64,000 nucleotides of DNA, from NCBI GenBank assembly GCA_017311185.1, contig JAESUZ010001057.1, positions 1,116,001-1,180,000 on the forward strand, given 5' to 3'. Position numbers and translations under genes: made by a program. Source of the stretch: Proteles cristata cristata (taxonomy: Eukaryota; Chordata; Mammalia; Carnivora; Hyaenidae). Of the stretch, positions 39,501 to 43,970 are shown piece after piece (the first letter of the stretch is position 1; the number at the start of each line of letters is the position of its first letter). Under the pieces are notes generated by a model that made no database searches, was not told where the DNA came from, and was given only the letters and a program-made list of their open reading frames with translations.

Positions 39501-42500
39501 ATCCTTTAAACATGTAAAAACCGTTCTTAGTTCATGGCCTATTACAAAAATATGTCATGGGCCATTTGACCCCTGAGGCCAGAGTTTGTCCAACTCCCTC
39601 ATTTGAAATTTGAGGAGAGTCAGCCCCTCAGAAAGGTAGCAACTGTCTCAAGTCTCCTGATTCTCAAGTCAAATTGTAGTCGTCTTTGTAGCCACTACTT
39701 CATTCATTCAACATATATTTATTGAGAGAGCCTCTTCTGTGCCAGTCACAGAAGAGGCTGCTACAGAAGTGAATGGATCAGATCCACTCCCCAGAGCTTT
39801 GAGTACAGAGGGGATTAAGGCACCAAACAAACAATCACACATACAAATGTGTAATTACAAACTGAAATAAGTGCTAAAAAGGAGGAAAGCCAGTGCTCTG
39901 AAAGAGAATAATACAAAAGGCCTCTCTAAGGATATGCCACTTAAGTTGAGTTCTGAAGGATAAATAAAAGTAACCTAGGTTAGGGGCACCTGGATGGCTC
40001 AGTTGGTTAAGCATCCAACTCCTGATTTAGACTCAGGTCACGGGCTCATGTTTCGTGGGTTCAGGCCCTGCATGGGGCTCTGCACTGACACGTGGAGACT
40101 GCTTGGGATTCTCTCTCTCTCTCCCTCTCTCTGCCCTTCCTTGGTTCACACTCTGTCTCTCTCTCTCAAAAACAAACAAACAAACATTAAAAAATTAAAA
40201 AAGATTTTTTCTAATATTGAGGAGGGGAGGGGAAGAGAGAGAGGGAGACACAGAATTTGAAGCAGGCTCCAGGCTCTCAGCTGTCAGCAGGGACCAATGT
40301 GGGGCTCGAACCCACAAACTGTGAGATCATGACCTGAACCACCAAAGTCGGACATTTAACCAACTGAGCCACCAAGGCACCGCCCCCAAAAAATGTTTTT
40401 TTAAGTAACCCAGGTTAACAGAAGTGGCAGAGGAGTATTCCTGACAGAAGGAAATACATGCATGAAGGGTTAAGAAATTATATTGAGTATATTACTAAAA
40501 GTACAACAGGGCTCTTATCAAGATCATTCCATTTTCTGTGAAAAGAATAGAATGGCAGCGTATAACAGGTCAAAATGGAATAGACTGAAAGTAAAAAGAC
40601 AAGGTGGCAGACTACTAAAATTGTTCAGATGGAAGTTGATAGGGCTTGGGCTGGACTGACAGTAGTGGAAACAAAGATTAAGTGAACAGTTTGGAGAATT
40701 ATTTGGAAGTTAACTCATTAGGACCAGGTGATGGACTAGATGGCAGGAGTGAGAAGATGAGGTATCAACAATGACTCCAGGGGAGCCTGACTGGCTCAGT
40801 TAGTGGAGAACGTGACTCTTGACCTCAGGGTCATGAGTTTGAGCCCCACATTAGGCATAGAGCTTACTTAAATTTTAAAAAAAGAATGACTCCAGGTTCC
40901 TAGTTCAAGTGGATGGATGGCAGTGCCATTTACTGGGACAGAGAAGTTCAAGGAAGGAGAAGGTATGGAGACAGAAGTTCCAGAATTCAATTTTGGATGT
41001 AGTAAGATTTAGACCCCTGTGAAACATCCAAATGGAGAGTCCAAACTGGCAGATGATATACAGATATACACAGAGAAGTGGTCTGAAGGAAAGTTAAAAT
41101 TGGTCTTGGTATGAGCTGAGCTCAATGGTGCTGGACCAGGGTGAAAGTGATGCAGCAGAAGGAGCACTGACCTGGTGTGGGGGTCAGGGAATCTGGGTTC
41201 CGGTTTCAATTCTGTCAGTAACCACCCCCTCTGAGCTTCAGTTTCACCATCAATAATACAAGATTGGCCTAAATCATGGCTTCTTTAGTCTTTTGGGGGT
41301 AAGAATTAACTCCTCTCCTCAAAAATAATGCACAATATTATACATGATTTCAGGGTTTACCCTATTCATGTCACCTTTCTATGGACACCAAAGTAACAAC
41401 TCCTAGACTATATGGCCAGACAACTAAAGTTTGGAAGGCCTTTTTCTACGTGCTTTATATATGTATAAAATATAAAGGCACTATTAGAAAATATGACAGG
41501 CACTGAACCAAGGAAAGAGAGGGAACATCAGGACCTAGGTCTCCCTGGTTCTTCTACCAAAAAGTATCCATCACCGTGAACCTAGCCAATGTACCCAAAG
41601 TTTCAAACCTACTTTTCGAAGTTTATCTACTTTTACCATTTCTTCTTGGCCTATGCCCCAGACAGAGTAGACTCCCCTTTTCTTGGAATATCCTTCCTTC
41701 ATCTCCACACATCCAAACTCCGCCTGTTCTTCAAGGCTTCAAATGCCTTCTCTATTTTCCCCACCCCATCTCCGAAACTAGAAGCCACCTCAGCCTACTA
41801 CTAAAATCCACAGTGCTTTGTCTGTATCCCTCTTAAGGAATTTACCATGTCCTTGGGGTACCTGGGTGGCACAGTTGATTAAGCATCTGACTTCAGCTCA
41901 GGTCATGATCTCGCGGTCTGTGAGTTCGAGCCTGTGTCAGGCTGTGTGCTGACAGCTCAGAGCATGGAGCCTGCTTCAGTTTCTGTTTCTCTGTCTCCCT
42001 CTGCCCCTTCCCCACTCACTCTCTCTCTCTCTCTCTCAAAAGTAAATAAACATTAAAATAAACTTTTTAAAAGGAATTTACCATGTTCTTCTTTATATTA
42101 TAGTTATGCCTCCCCTATTAAAAGATAGGAACAGCACCTTTTACCCTATATAAAGAGCCTCACGTATACCTTATCACATCTGAGTGAAAAATGGATCCCA
42201 ACCATACTGGCCTGCTCAAACGTTGGCCTCTTGTCTAGACAACAGCCTCGCCTGACCCCCTTAGAGCCAGTTTATCTATCCACCTCCATCTCTGAGCAAT
42301 ATACACACCAGTGGCTACCCAAATGCCTTCCTCAGAAGTTCTCAACTTCGGGGTTCCAACTTACTGGCTGGATTTGGTGCAAAATGTCCCAAGTAATTTC
42401 TCACTATTAATGAAGTACAAATTATTTACAAATGTAGAACACTCAGAATAGGGTCCAGCACATAATAAGCACTATATAGGTGTCGGGCATTATTAATACT

Positions 42501-43521
42501 GAAATTTTAGAACTTGTGAGATGGGTGTAGCAGATGCTTTTGGTGCTGTGTGCACACCCACGGCCCCACTTCTGATTTCAGCGGCAGCTGTAGGGGACAG
42601 TGATGTGCAGGCTGATAGCATCTCTCCTCCAGAACCCTGTAGGTCTCCTTGCTTTTCTGCCCCAGAGCCTCCTCTTCTCACAAGCCCATGAGTAATACAG
42701 CCAGGAAGTTCAGGTACATTCGCAGGCATTAACTTTCATCTGATGAATTATCTGCTTCCCCTTCCTACATTGCTATAATCTCTATCTACCATTATCCAGG
42801 GGAAGATAACAAAAATCCAAATTACAGCATGATCCGTTAGTATCCCACTCCCTGGCACCTTTATCAATACTTTCCCGTGGAACTTAAGGCCATCTGCCTT
42901 TAGTCTTCTGATCCTCCGGCTCTGAGCCCATTAGCACGTTTTCAGAGGGCAACAATGGGCTGGGGTGGAAAACAGAGATGACAGAGTCATAGGTCGCATT
43001 GCCAAGAAAGAGATGAAAAGAGGATGGAGGAACCTTGAGATTCGGCCTTTTTTTCCCGCCCTAGGCTCTAAGCAGAGTTAAATTAGCCCTCAGAGGTGAC
43101 AGCAGAAGCGGACCCAGGGTCTGATACTGCGCAGGCGCAGGGAGGGGACTAGGGTTTCCTCTCAGTTCACTCAGTTTCCTCTCTTCTACACAAGGGCCAT
43201 AGGAAGAGCACAGTACCCTGCGTAAGGAGCCTTCCTTGTGTGCACCTCAATTCTTCGTGAGGCCCTCACACCGGCCAGGAAACGAACGTCTGGGAAGCCA
43301 CCTTCTGAGGCCGTCGGGCCGCCCCTCACTCCGCGCCCAGGGCCCGGCCGAACCTGGAAAGCGGTGCCAGCTGCTGGCGAGGCGCCAAGACAGGAAGGGC
43401 CGCCAGCCCGGTCGGATTCGGCCCTTCTCACCACGGTTCTCACCTCTTTGTCCGCTGCTTTCTCCTCAATACCTAGCAGGGCGTACAGGTCCATCTGTAA
43501 GAGCTCCTTGGTCACCGCCAT
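2594..43521 (-). CDS. DNAJC17: DnaJ homolog subfamily C member 17 (J domain plus RRM), complete
   Basis: A nuclear Hsp40-type co-chaperone that in other mammals is linked to pre-mRNA splicing and is essential in early mouse embryos. Eleven coding exons in transcript order: 43521-43444, 13153-13084, 12791-12733, 12498-12411, 10791-10706, 10481-10385, 9809-9766, 9310-9233, 8713-8633, 8125-8015, 2716-2594. They sum to 915 bases, or 304 residues, the human length I recall. The J domain spans about residues 11-76 with HPD at 39-41. A charged coiled-coil-like stretch (about 75-160) has an EEEEE run. An RRM-like fold spans about 175-248 ([32 protein letters not shown]). The C terminus is a Met/Gln-rich helix. 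All acceptors are AG. Donors are GT, but exon 8 uses the weak gtctgc. Intron 1 is about 30 kb. Intron 10 hosts C15orf62 in antisense. Confidence 0.97.
2717..5140. other. intron 10 of DNAJC17, part downstream of C15orf62 on the minus strand
   Basis: GC-rich, mostly unique sequence. I see no exon, no carnivore SINE and no L1 here. The part just before 5141 should carry the promoter of C15orf62, but I see no TATA box or dense CpG cluster. A T run lies at 4849-4863. Confidence 0.5.
5141..5668 (+). CDS. C15orf62: C15orf62 homologue, intronless gene nested antisense in DNAJC17
   Basis: A single uninterrupted frame of 175 codons from ATG at 5141 ([11 protein letters not shown]) to TAA at 5668, the human length as I recall it. 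An open GTG codon 6 bases upstream is not needed; the ATG matches the human start. Its function is not established. Human databases label it mitochondrial, which fits the basic, Ser/Phe-rich, acid-free residues 5-30. A proline-rich middle ([20 protein letters not shown]) is followed by an acidic patch and a C-terminal helix [18 protein letters not shown]. My impression, not a search result, is that this last part resembles the BH3 segment of CDC42 effector (Borg) proteins. I see no CRIB motif. The gene lies in intron 10 of DNAJC17 on the other strand. High GC and unbroken coding potential argue against a pseudogene. Confidence 0.93.
   Translation: METWRKGSFRNASFFKRLSLGRPRRLRRQGSVLSQASTAGGDHEEYSNREVIRELRGRPDGRRLPLWGDEQPRATLLAPPKPPRLYRESSSCPNILEPPPAYTAAYAATLPSSLSLAGTLHHYSEEDLLDTPPFQRTPAPDLSDPFFSFKVDLGISLLEEVLQMLREQFPNEPNF
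6150..6310 (-). mobile_element. hAT-type non-autonomous DNA transposon remnant
   Basis: 'tagccacatttcaaat', 'agccacacgtgactaatgg' and flanking text match the reverse complement of the family also seen at 47370 and 62129 (consensus-like text 'cttgaaatgtggct'). It is old and diverged, with approximate ends. Confidence 0.6.
7061..7066 (+). terminator. C15orf62: candidate polyadenylation signal for C15orf62
   Basis: AATAAA followed by 'gttctttataac' lies 1.39 kb after the C15orf62 stop. It is the clearest + strand signal between the gene and DNAJC17 exon 10, but nothing else confirms it. Confidence 0.4.
11591..11793 (-). mobile_element. felid tRNA-derived SINE in DNAJC17 intron 4
   Basis: T-rich tail, GA-rich body and terminal 'gagccacccaggtgcccc' show a full minus-strand copy. 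Near-identical flanks 'ctccctagaagaatctt' and 'ctgcctagaacaatctt' are the target-site duplication. Confidence 0.93.
12085..12260 (+). mobile_element. MIR remnant
   Basis: 'gccttagcttcttgtctat', 'aaaactgggcttagtaatac' and 'gtaaagcatttgtcacaatg' follow the MIR order. Confidence 0.7.
13525..13900 (-). mobile_element. L1 3' UTR fragments with a SINE stub
   Basis: 'tttacatccaagttagttag' and 'gattccttaatgcccctcac' match the carnivore L1 3' UTR in reverse. 13687-13712 ('aactgagccacccgtgcactcc') is the tRNA-end stub of a minus-strand SINE. 13800-13890 ('gggtacaacataatgatttg') looks like a further L1 3' piece. Confidence 0.7.
14328..14447 (+). mobile_element. 5'-truncated felid SINE
   Basis: Only the 3' half is present: 'agcctagaacctgctttg', CT-rich body, then 'aatgaataaacattaaaa'. 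The tRNA head is missing. Confidence 0.85.
14807..15040 (-). mobile_element. felid SINE, 'tgccagctc' subfamily
   Basis: Minus-strand copy with a long (GA) stretch and the body text 'gagctggcagtcagcacag' that marks the younger-looking subfamily. Flanks 'gtagccttttaaa' and 'gcagccttttaaa' are the likely target-site duplication. Confidence 0.92.
15421..15446. repeat. short (CTTT)n run
   Basis: 'ctttctttctttctttcttt' lies within unique intron sequence. Confidence 0.8.
15911..16207 (-). mobile_element. felid SINE joined to a short L1 3' piece, one insertion unit
   Basis: 16008-16207 is a minus-strand SINE ending 'gagccacccaggtatccc'. 15930-16007 contains 'tagtttattgtcaagttgg', an L1 3' UTR text. 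The whole block is flanked by 'ctcatcagattttttt' at 15895 and 16207, suggesting the two parts entered together or the SINE entered the older piece near its edge. Confidence 0.8.
17288..17492 (+). mobile_element. felid SINE nested in L1
   Basis: Head 'ggggcatgtgtgtggctta' to tail 'aataaacactaaaaaaaa'. Exact target-site duplication gggcagaaga at 17278-17287 and 17493-17502 shows where the L1 was cut. Confidence 0.94.
17664..17760 (+). mobile_element. short-form carnivore SINE nested in L1
   Basis: The compact form ('aactcttgatctcagggtca', 'catggggcatagggctcac') ends in a CAAAA-rich tail. It lacks the CT-rich body of the felid type. Confidence 0.8.
18371..18860 (+). mobile_element. felid SINE (outer copy), split by an inverted SINE
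   Basis: The head at 18371-18414 resumes at 18679 and ends in an AAAG-rich tail near 18860. Both breakpoints share gagcatctgactctt. Confidence 0.93.
18415..18678 (-). mobile_element. felid SINE (inner, inverted copy)
   Basis: Complete minus-strand element with a long (GA)n run at 18457-18503 and 'gagctggcagtcagcacag'. Target-site duplication gagcatctgactctt at 18400-18414 and 18679-18693. Confidence 0.95.
19072..19177 (+). mobile_element. short-form carnivore SINE
   Basis: 'gtagagcatgtaactcttga' to 'gtgtggagattatttaaaaa'. No CT-rich body. The next element starts in its A-rich tail. Confidence 0.85.
19178..19412 (+). mobile_element. felid SINE, 'tgccagctc' subfamily
   Basis: Near-consensus head, 'gtgctgactgccagctcaga' and 'ctcctagaaataaataaaac' tail followed by (AAAAG)n. 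Low divergence suggests recent insertion. Confidence 0.95.
19496..19605 (+). mobile_element. short-form carnivore SINE
   Basis: 'gtggaacatgcaactcctga' to 'acattgctcaaaaataaaa'. Diverged compact copy. Confidence 0.8.
20110..20945 (+). mobile_element. old L1 ORF2 3' fragment
   Basis: 'aagccatataccaaagtaac' and 'ccaaatagatcaaaacacta' match the L1 ORF2 'ccatataccaaaattaat' region. Strongly decayed, with no usable frame. Confidence 0.7.
20975..21135 (-). mobile_element. MIR remnant
   Basis: 'gctagcacttacatactgcc', 'gaagtgctttacatataata' and 'cattttacacatgaggaaac' are the MIR core in reverse. Confidence 0.8.
21397..21608 (+). mobile_element. carnivore SINE, dog-like body
   Basis: 'catgatcccagggtcgtggg' and 'ctctgcactgagcgtggagc' resemble the general carnivore form more than the felid form, so it may be an older copy. 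Confidence 0.88.
21611..21812 (+). mobile_element. diverged carnivore SINE
   Basis: Decayed head 'aggggccactgggtgccag', 'ctctgcactggcggtgtgga' body and 'tgaataaatagacatt' tail, directly after the previous copy. Confidence 0.85.
21934..22154 (+). mobile_element. felid SINE, 'gacagctc' subfamily
   Basis: 'ggggcacctgggtggctcag' to 'aataaataaacattaaaa'. Flanks 'aaaaaccagacagg' and 'aaaaaaagacagg' look like an imperfect target-site duplication. Confidence 0.92.
22212..22432 (+). mobile_element. felid SINE, first of a tandem pair
   Basis: Near-consensus copy with 'ctgcctgccagctcagagc' and 'ctcctaagaaataaataaa'. Left target-site duplication acaagacccatct ends at 22211. Confidence 0.95.
22434..22664 (+). 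mobile_element. felid SINE, second of a tandem pair
   Basis: Follows the A tail of the first with only 'caag' between them. The right copy of acaagacccatct is at 22665-22677, so both SINEs sit between one target-site duplication inside an L1. Confidence 0.95.
23095..23325 (+). mobile_element. felid SINE nested in L1
   Basis: 'agggcaccttggtggctcag' to 'tctcaaaataaaataaag'. The body carries a duplicated 'ctttggctca'. Confidence 0.9.
23425..23868 (-). mobile_element. felid SINE (outer, minus), split by a + strand SINE
   Basis: The T-rich tail starts near 23425. The tRNA end 'aaccaggcacccc' is displaced to 23855-23868 by the insertion at 23609-23829. Confidence 0.92.
23609..23829 (+). mobile_element. 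felid SINE (inner copy), young-looking
   Basis: Close to consensus with 'gtgctgactgccagctcgga' and 'cagaaataaataaaac'. Flanked by 'agagttagacgctta' and 'agagttaagacgctta'. Confidence 0.95.
25590..25624. repeat. (CA)n microsatellite
   Basis: An ACAC run with one interruption ('acatac') in the L1 3' region. Confidence 0.9.
25787..25868. repeat. 41-base tandem duplication
   Basis: Two exact copies (25787-25827 and 25828-25868) starting 'ctaactcatagatacag' and ending 'ggttgccagag', inside the L1. Confidence 0.95.
26151..26365 (+). mobile_element. diverged carnivore SINE
   Basis: 'gcctctgagtggttcagttg' to 'tctctaataataataatgag'. The body reads 'gcactgagcatgaagcctgc'. Confidence 0.85.
26417..26555 (+). 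mobile_element. carnivore SINE with internal deletion
   Basis: The head 'gatggctcagtcggttaag' jumps directly to 'tctgtgctggcagtgctgag', losing about 80 bases including the B-box region. Confidence 0.85.
26556..26795 (+). mobile_element. felid SINE
   Basis: 'gcgcctgggtggctcggttg' to a CT/A tail, starting directly in the tail of the previous copy. Confidence 0.9.
26935..27138 (-). mobile_element. felid SINE
   Basis: 'tttttaatatttattttgag' to 'gccacccaggcaccc'. The mid-body is partly lost. Confidence 0.9.
27175..27330 (+). mobile_element. MIR remnant
   Basis: 'actttggacaaatcactgaa', 'tgaggaaagaatccc' and 'gctgtgaggattaaagaaa' are MIR core text. Confidence 0.7.
27340..30950. other. mostly unique stretch of DNAJC17 intron 1
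   Basis: About 3.6 kb with no carnivore SINE or L1, a gap in otherwise repeat-dense DNA. A MIR 3' piece lies near 28970-29045 ('cctggcacttagtaggtaca'), an AT-rich block at 28775-28860, and a pyrimidine-rich block with a C run at 30360-30790. I see no exon or RNA gene. Confidence 0.5.
30957..31066 (-). mobile_element. short-form carnivore SINE
   Basis: 'aagattttatttttaagtta' to 'ggcagccagacgcccc', the compact form in reverse. Confidence 0.88.
32155..32370 (-). mobile_element. felid SINE
   Basis: 'ttttaatgtttatttattta' to 'gagccacccaggcatccc', with body text 'ctgcactgtcagcgcagaac'. Confidence 0.93.
32680..32800 (+). mobile_element. MIR fragment
   Basis: 'ctggagcaagttccataagc', 'tctatcctcctgtctataaa' and 'atgaaaagaatcaatga' resemble the MIR core. 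Confidence 0.55.
32820..33310 (+). mobile_element. L2 remnant split by a SINE
   Basis: 'cttcaaggtcttgcttga', 'gaagtcttccctgatcctg' and, after the SINE, 'ctggctgaaagcagactgac' follow the L2 3' end order. Confidence 0.65.
32916..33125 (-). mobile_element. felid SINE nested in L2
   Basis: Tail of (TTTGTTTTG) units, ending 'tcacccatgtgcccc'. Exact target-site duplication tgaatcatgcctt at 32903-32915 and 33126-33138. Confidence 0.94.
33540..33730 (-). mobile_element. MIR, relatively well preserved
   Basis: 'gtaccaggcaccatgctaaa', 'ttcccattttgcagatggga' and 'gttcaaggtcacaaac' are MIR core in reverse. Confidence 0.85.
33912..34126 (-). mobile_element. felid SINE
   Basis: Ends 'gccacccaggcgccccc'. 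Flanks 'aaaactgctgttttct' and 'aaaactgttattttct' mark the target site. Confidence 0.93.
34199..34392 (+). mobile_element. felid SINE
   Basis: Flanks 'aagcattaacttctagga' (34181) and 'aagcatcaacttctagga' (34393) are an 18-base duplication with one change. Confidence 0.93.
34445..34468. repeat. (AC)n microsatellite
   Basis: About 12 AC units beginning after 'gatggg'. Confidence 0.9.
34619..34834 (+). mobile_element. felid SINE, diverged body
   Basis: 'aggggtgcctgggtgactcc' to 'ctctctcaattaaaaaaaa'. The central part is rearranged ('gagcccaagccctgcttc'). Confidence 0.88.
34838..35046 (+). mobile_element. felid SINE, 'gacacctc' variant
   Basis: Nearly intact, separated by 'tgtg' from the previous copy in the same orientation. 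Confidence 0.93.
35325..35426 (+). mobile_element. short-form carnivore SINE
   Basis: 'ggtagagcatggaactcttg' to 'cgtgtacagattacgttaaa'. Confidence 0.85.
35440..35667 (+). mobile_element. felid SINE, young-looking
   Basis: Consensus-like head and tail. 'aaaaagcttttac' repeats on both sides (35427 and 35668). Confidence 0.95.
35760..35960. mobile_element. old L2/MIR-class remnant
   Basis: 'ggatttactgagcacccatc', 'ttaggcactataataggtgc' and 'gacagcaataaaacagagg' belong to a widespread old mammalian repeat. Exact family uncertain. Confidence 0.55.
36526..36637 (+). mobile_element. short-form carnivore SINE in L1
   Basis: 'tgtagagcatgcaactcttg' to 'cagagattactttaaaaaat'. Confidence 0.87.
36638..36858 (+). 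mobile_element. felid SINE, 'gacagctc' subfamily
   Basis: Starts at 'ctgggtggctcagtcag', lacking the first bases, and ends 'aaaaataaattaaaaatg'. Confidence 0.92.
37039..37268 (+). mobile_element. carnivore SINE
   Basis: 'agggcacctgggtagctcag' to 'tctcaaagtaattaaac', with diverged B-box area. Confidence 0.9.
37586..37794 (+). mobile_element. felid SINE
   Basis: 'ggaggtgcctcaatggctca' to 'aaaaataaacaaacagttta', inserted just after an L1 end. Confidence 0.92.
38727..38845 (+). mobile_element. truncated carnivore SINE
   Basis: 'agggcgtgtgggcggttcag' to 'cgcgttccatgctctctctc'. Dog-like 'gatcccagggtcgtgggac' text. The tail is missing. Confidence 0.82.
38846..39050 (+). mobile_element. diverged carnivore SINE
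   Basis: 'gatgcttggatggctcagta' to 'caaaataaaaataaataaac', joined directly to the truncated copy. Confidence 0.85.
39067..39280 (+). mobile_element. felid SINE
   Basis: 'aggggcgcctgggtggttct' to 'aaaaataaagattaaaat'. It sits in the A-rich tail region of its neighbour. Confidence 0.92.
39287..39515 (-). mobile_element. L1 ORF2 fragment in the hAT remnant
   Basis: 'aagtgatatctcattgtgtt', 'cttctttggagaaatgtcta' and 'caggtcctttgcccattttt' are L1 ORF2 in reverse. Confidence 0.88.
39700..39965. mobile_element. old L2/MIR-class remnant with a 13-base palindrome
   Basis: 'cattcaacatatatttattg' and 'gggattaaggcaccaaac' place it in the same old class as 35760. A perfect inverted repeat lies at 39729-39759. 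Confidence 0.5.
39983..40204 (+). mobile_element. felid SINE, left arm of an inverted pair
   Basis: 'ggggcacctggatggctcag' to 'acaaacaaacattaaaaaat'. Left target-site duplication aagtaacctaggtta at 39968-39982. Confidence 0.93.
40205..40402 (-). mobile_element. felid SINE, right arm of an inverted pair
   Basis: Minus copy ending 'gagccaccaaggcaccgccc'. The right copy 'aagtaacccaggtta' is at 40403-40417, so one duplication encloses both arms. Confidence 0.92.
40781..40883 (+). mobile_element. short-form carnivore SINE
   Basis: 'gggagcctgactggctcagt' to 'gcttacttaaattttaaaa'. Flanked by repeated 'aatgactccagg'. Confidence 0.9.
41150..41280 (+). mobile_element. MIR fragment
   Basis: 'gtcagggaatctgggttccg' and 'ctgagcttcagtttcaccat' are MIR core text. 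Confidence 0.65.
41580..42130 (+). mobile_element. L2 3' remnant split by a SINE
   Basis: 'ttggaatatccttccttcat', 'cgcctgttcttcaaggcttc' and 'gtctgtatccctcttaagga' are typical of the L2 3' end. The text resumes after 42071. Confidence 0.7.
41853..42071 (+). mobile_element. felid SINE nested in L2
   Basis: 'ggggtacctgggtggcacag' to 'aaagtaaataaacattaaaa'. Target-site duplication aaggaatttaccatgt on both sides. Confidence 0.95.
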
Positions 43522-43970
43522 GGTTCCAATCCTGACTGGATCCGTACTACAACTCCCAAGAGTCTAAGCGTGCGTAGGGCTTCCCGAGGACTGTCATCGC
43601 CAGCAGGCTGAATGGCGCTTAGCCCCCTGGGAAATGTCGTGTTCTGGATTGGGCTTGACTGCCTATGAGGGAAGCGGCCAGTGAATGAACTACGCCTCCC
43701 AGCAGCCCCCGCGCCCGCCGCTACCGCTCTCCGGTTGGTGTGAACGATCGAGATTCTCCCGCCGGAGGCCGCAGCTAGCCGGCGCGAGAGGGTGTGGGGG
43801 CGGGGGTGGGGCCGAGGCTTAGTGAAGGTCCAAGGGGCCCGGGACCTGGCGAGCGTCATCTCAGCTCTGTGGACCTTGCGGCACTGCGCCGGCCACTAGA
43901 ATGGAGAGTAGGTGCTACGGATGCGCTGTCAAGTTTAACCTCTTCAAGAAGGAGGCGAGTCTTCTCCCCG
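43060..43970. promoter_or_regulatory. CpG-island-like region over the DNAJC17/ZFYVE19 start
   Basis: CpG is common here (for example 'gcgaggcgcc', 'ggccgtcgggccgcc', 'ccggcgcgaga') but rare in the flanking 30 kb. It covers exon 1 of both genes. An NRF1-like site (TGCGCAGGCGCA, 43128-43139) lies near its left edge. Confidence 0.85.
43522..43900. promoter_or_regulatory. bidirectional promoter between DNAJC17 and ZFYVE19
   Basis: Only 379 bases separate the two divergent start codons. Visible motifs: CCAAT at 43526-43530 and inverted ATTGG at 43648-43652, plus two SBS-like (ZNF143/THAP11-type) sites, ACTACAACTCCCA at 43546-43558 and ACTACGCCTCCCAGCAGCC at 43689-43707. No TATA box is evident. 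This is the usual make-up of a housekeeping head-to-head promoter. Factor binding is inferred from motif likeness only. Confidence 0.85.

Larger units (their letters stand above)
38585..39605. mobile_element. hAT-like DNA transposon remnant, split by SINEs and L1
   Basis: The left end 'ggcaaactttttttgtagaa' and 'caaagattttaggaggccac' and the right end 39516-39605 ('gccatttgacccctgaggcc', 'gagtttgtccaactccc') are the two ends of one element with rough inverted termini. About 800 bases of later insertions lie between them. Confidence 0.7.

Noticed and set aside
42493..42729. 78-codon minus-strand frame upstream of the CpG island
   Set aside because: No domain, no conservation evidence, ordinary base composition.
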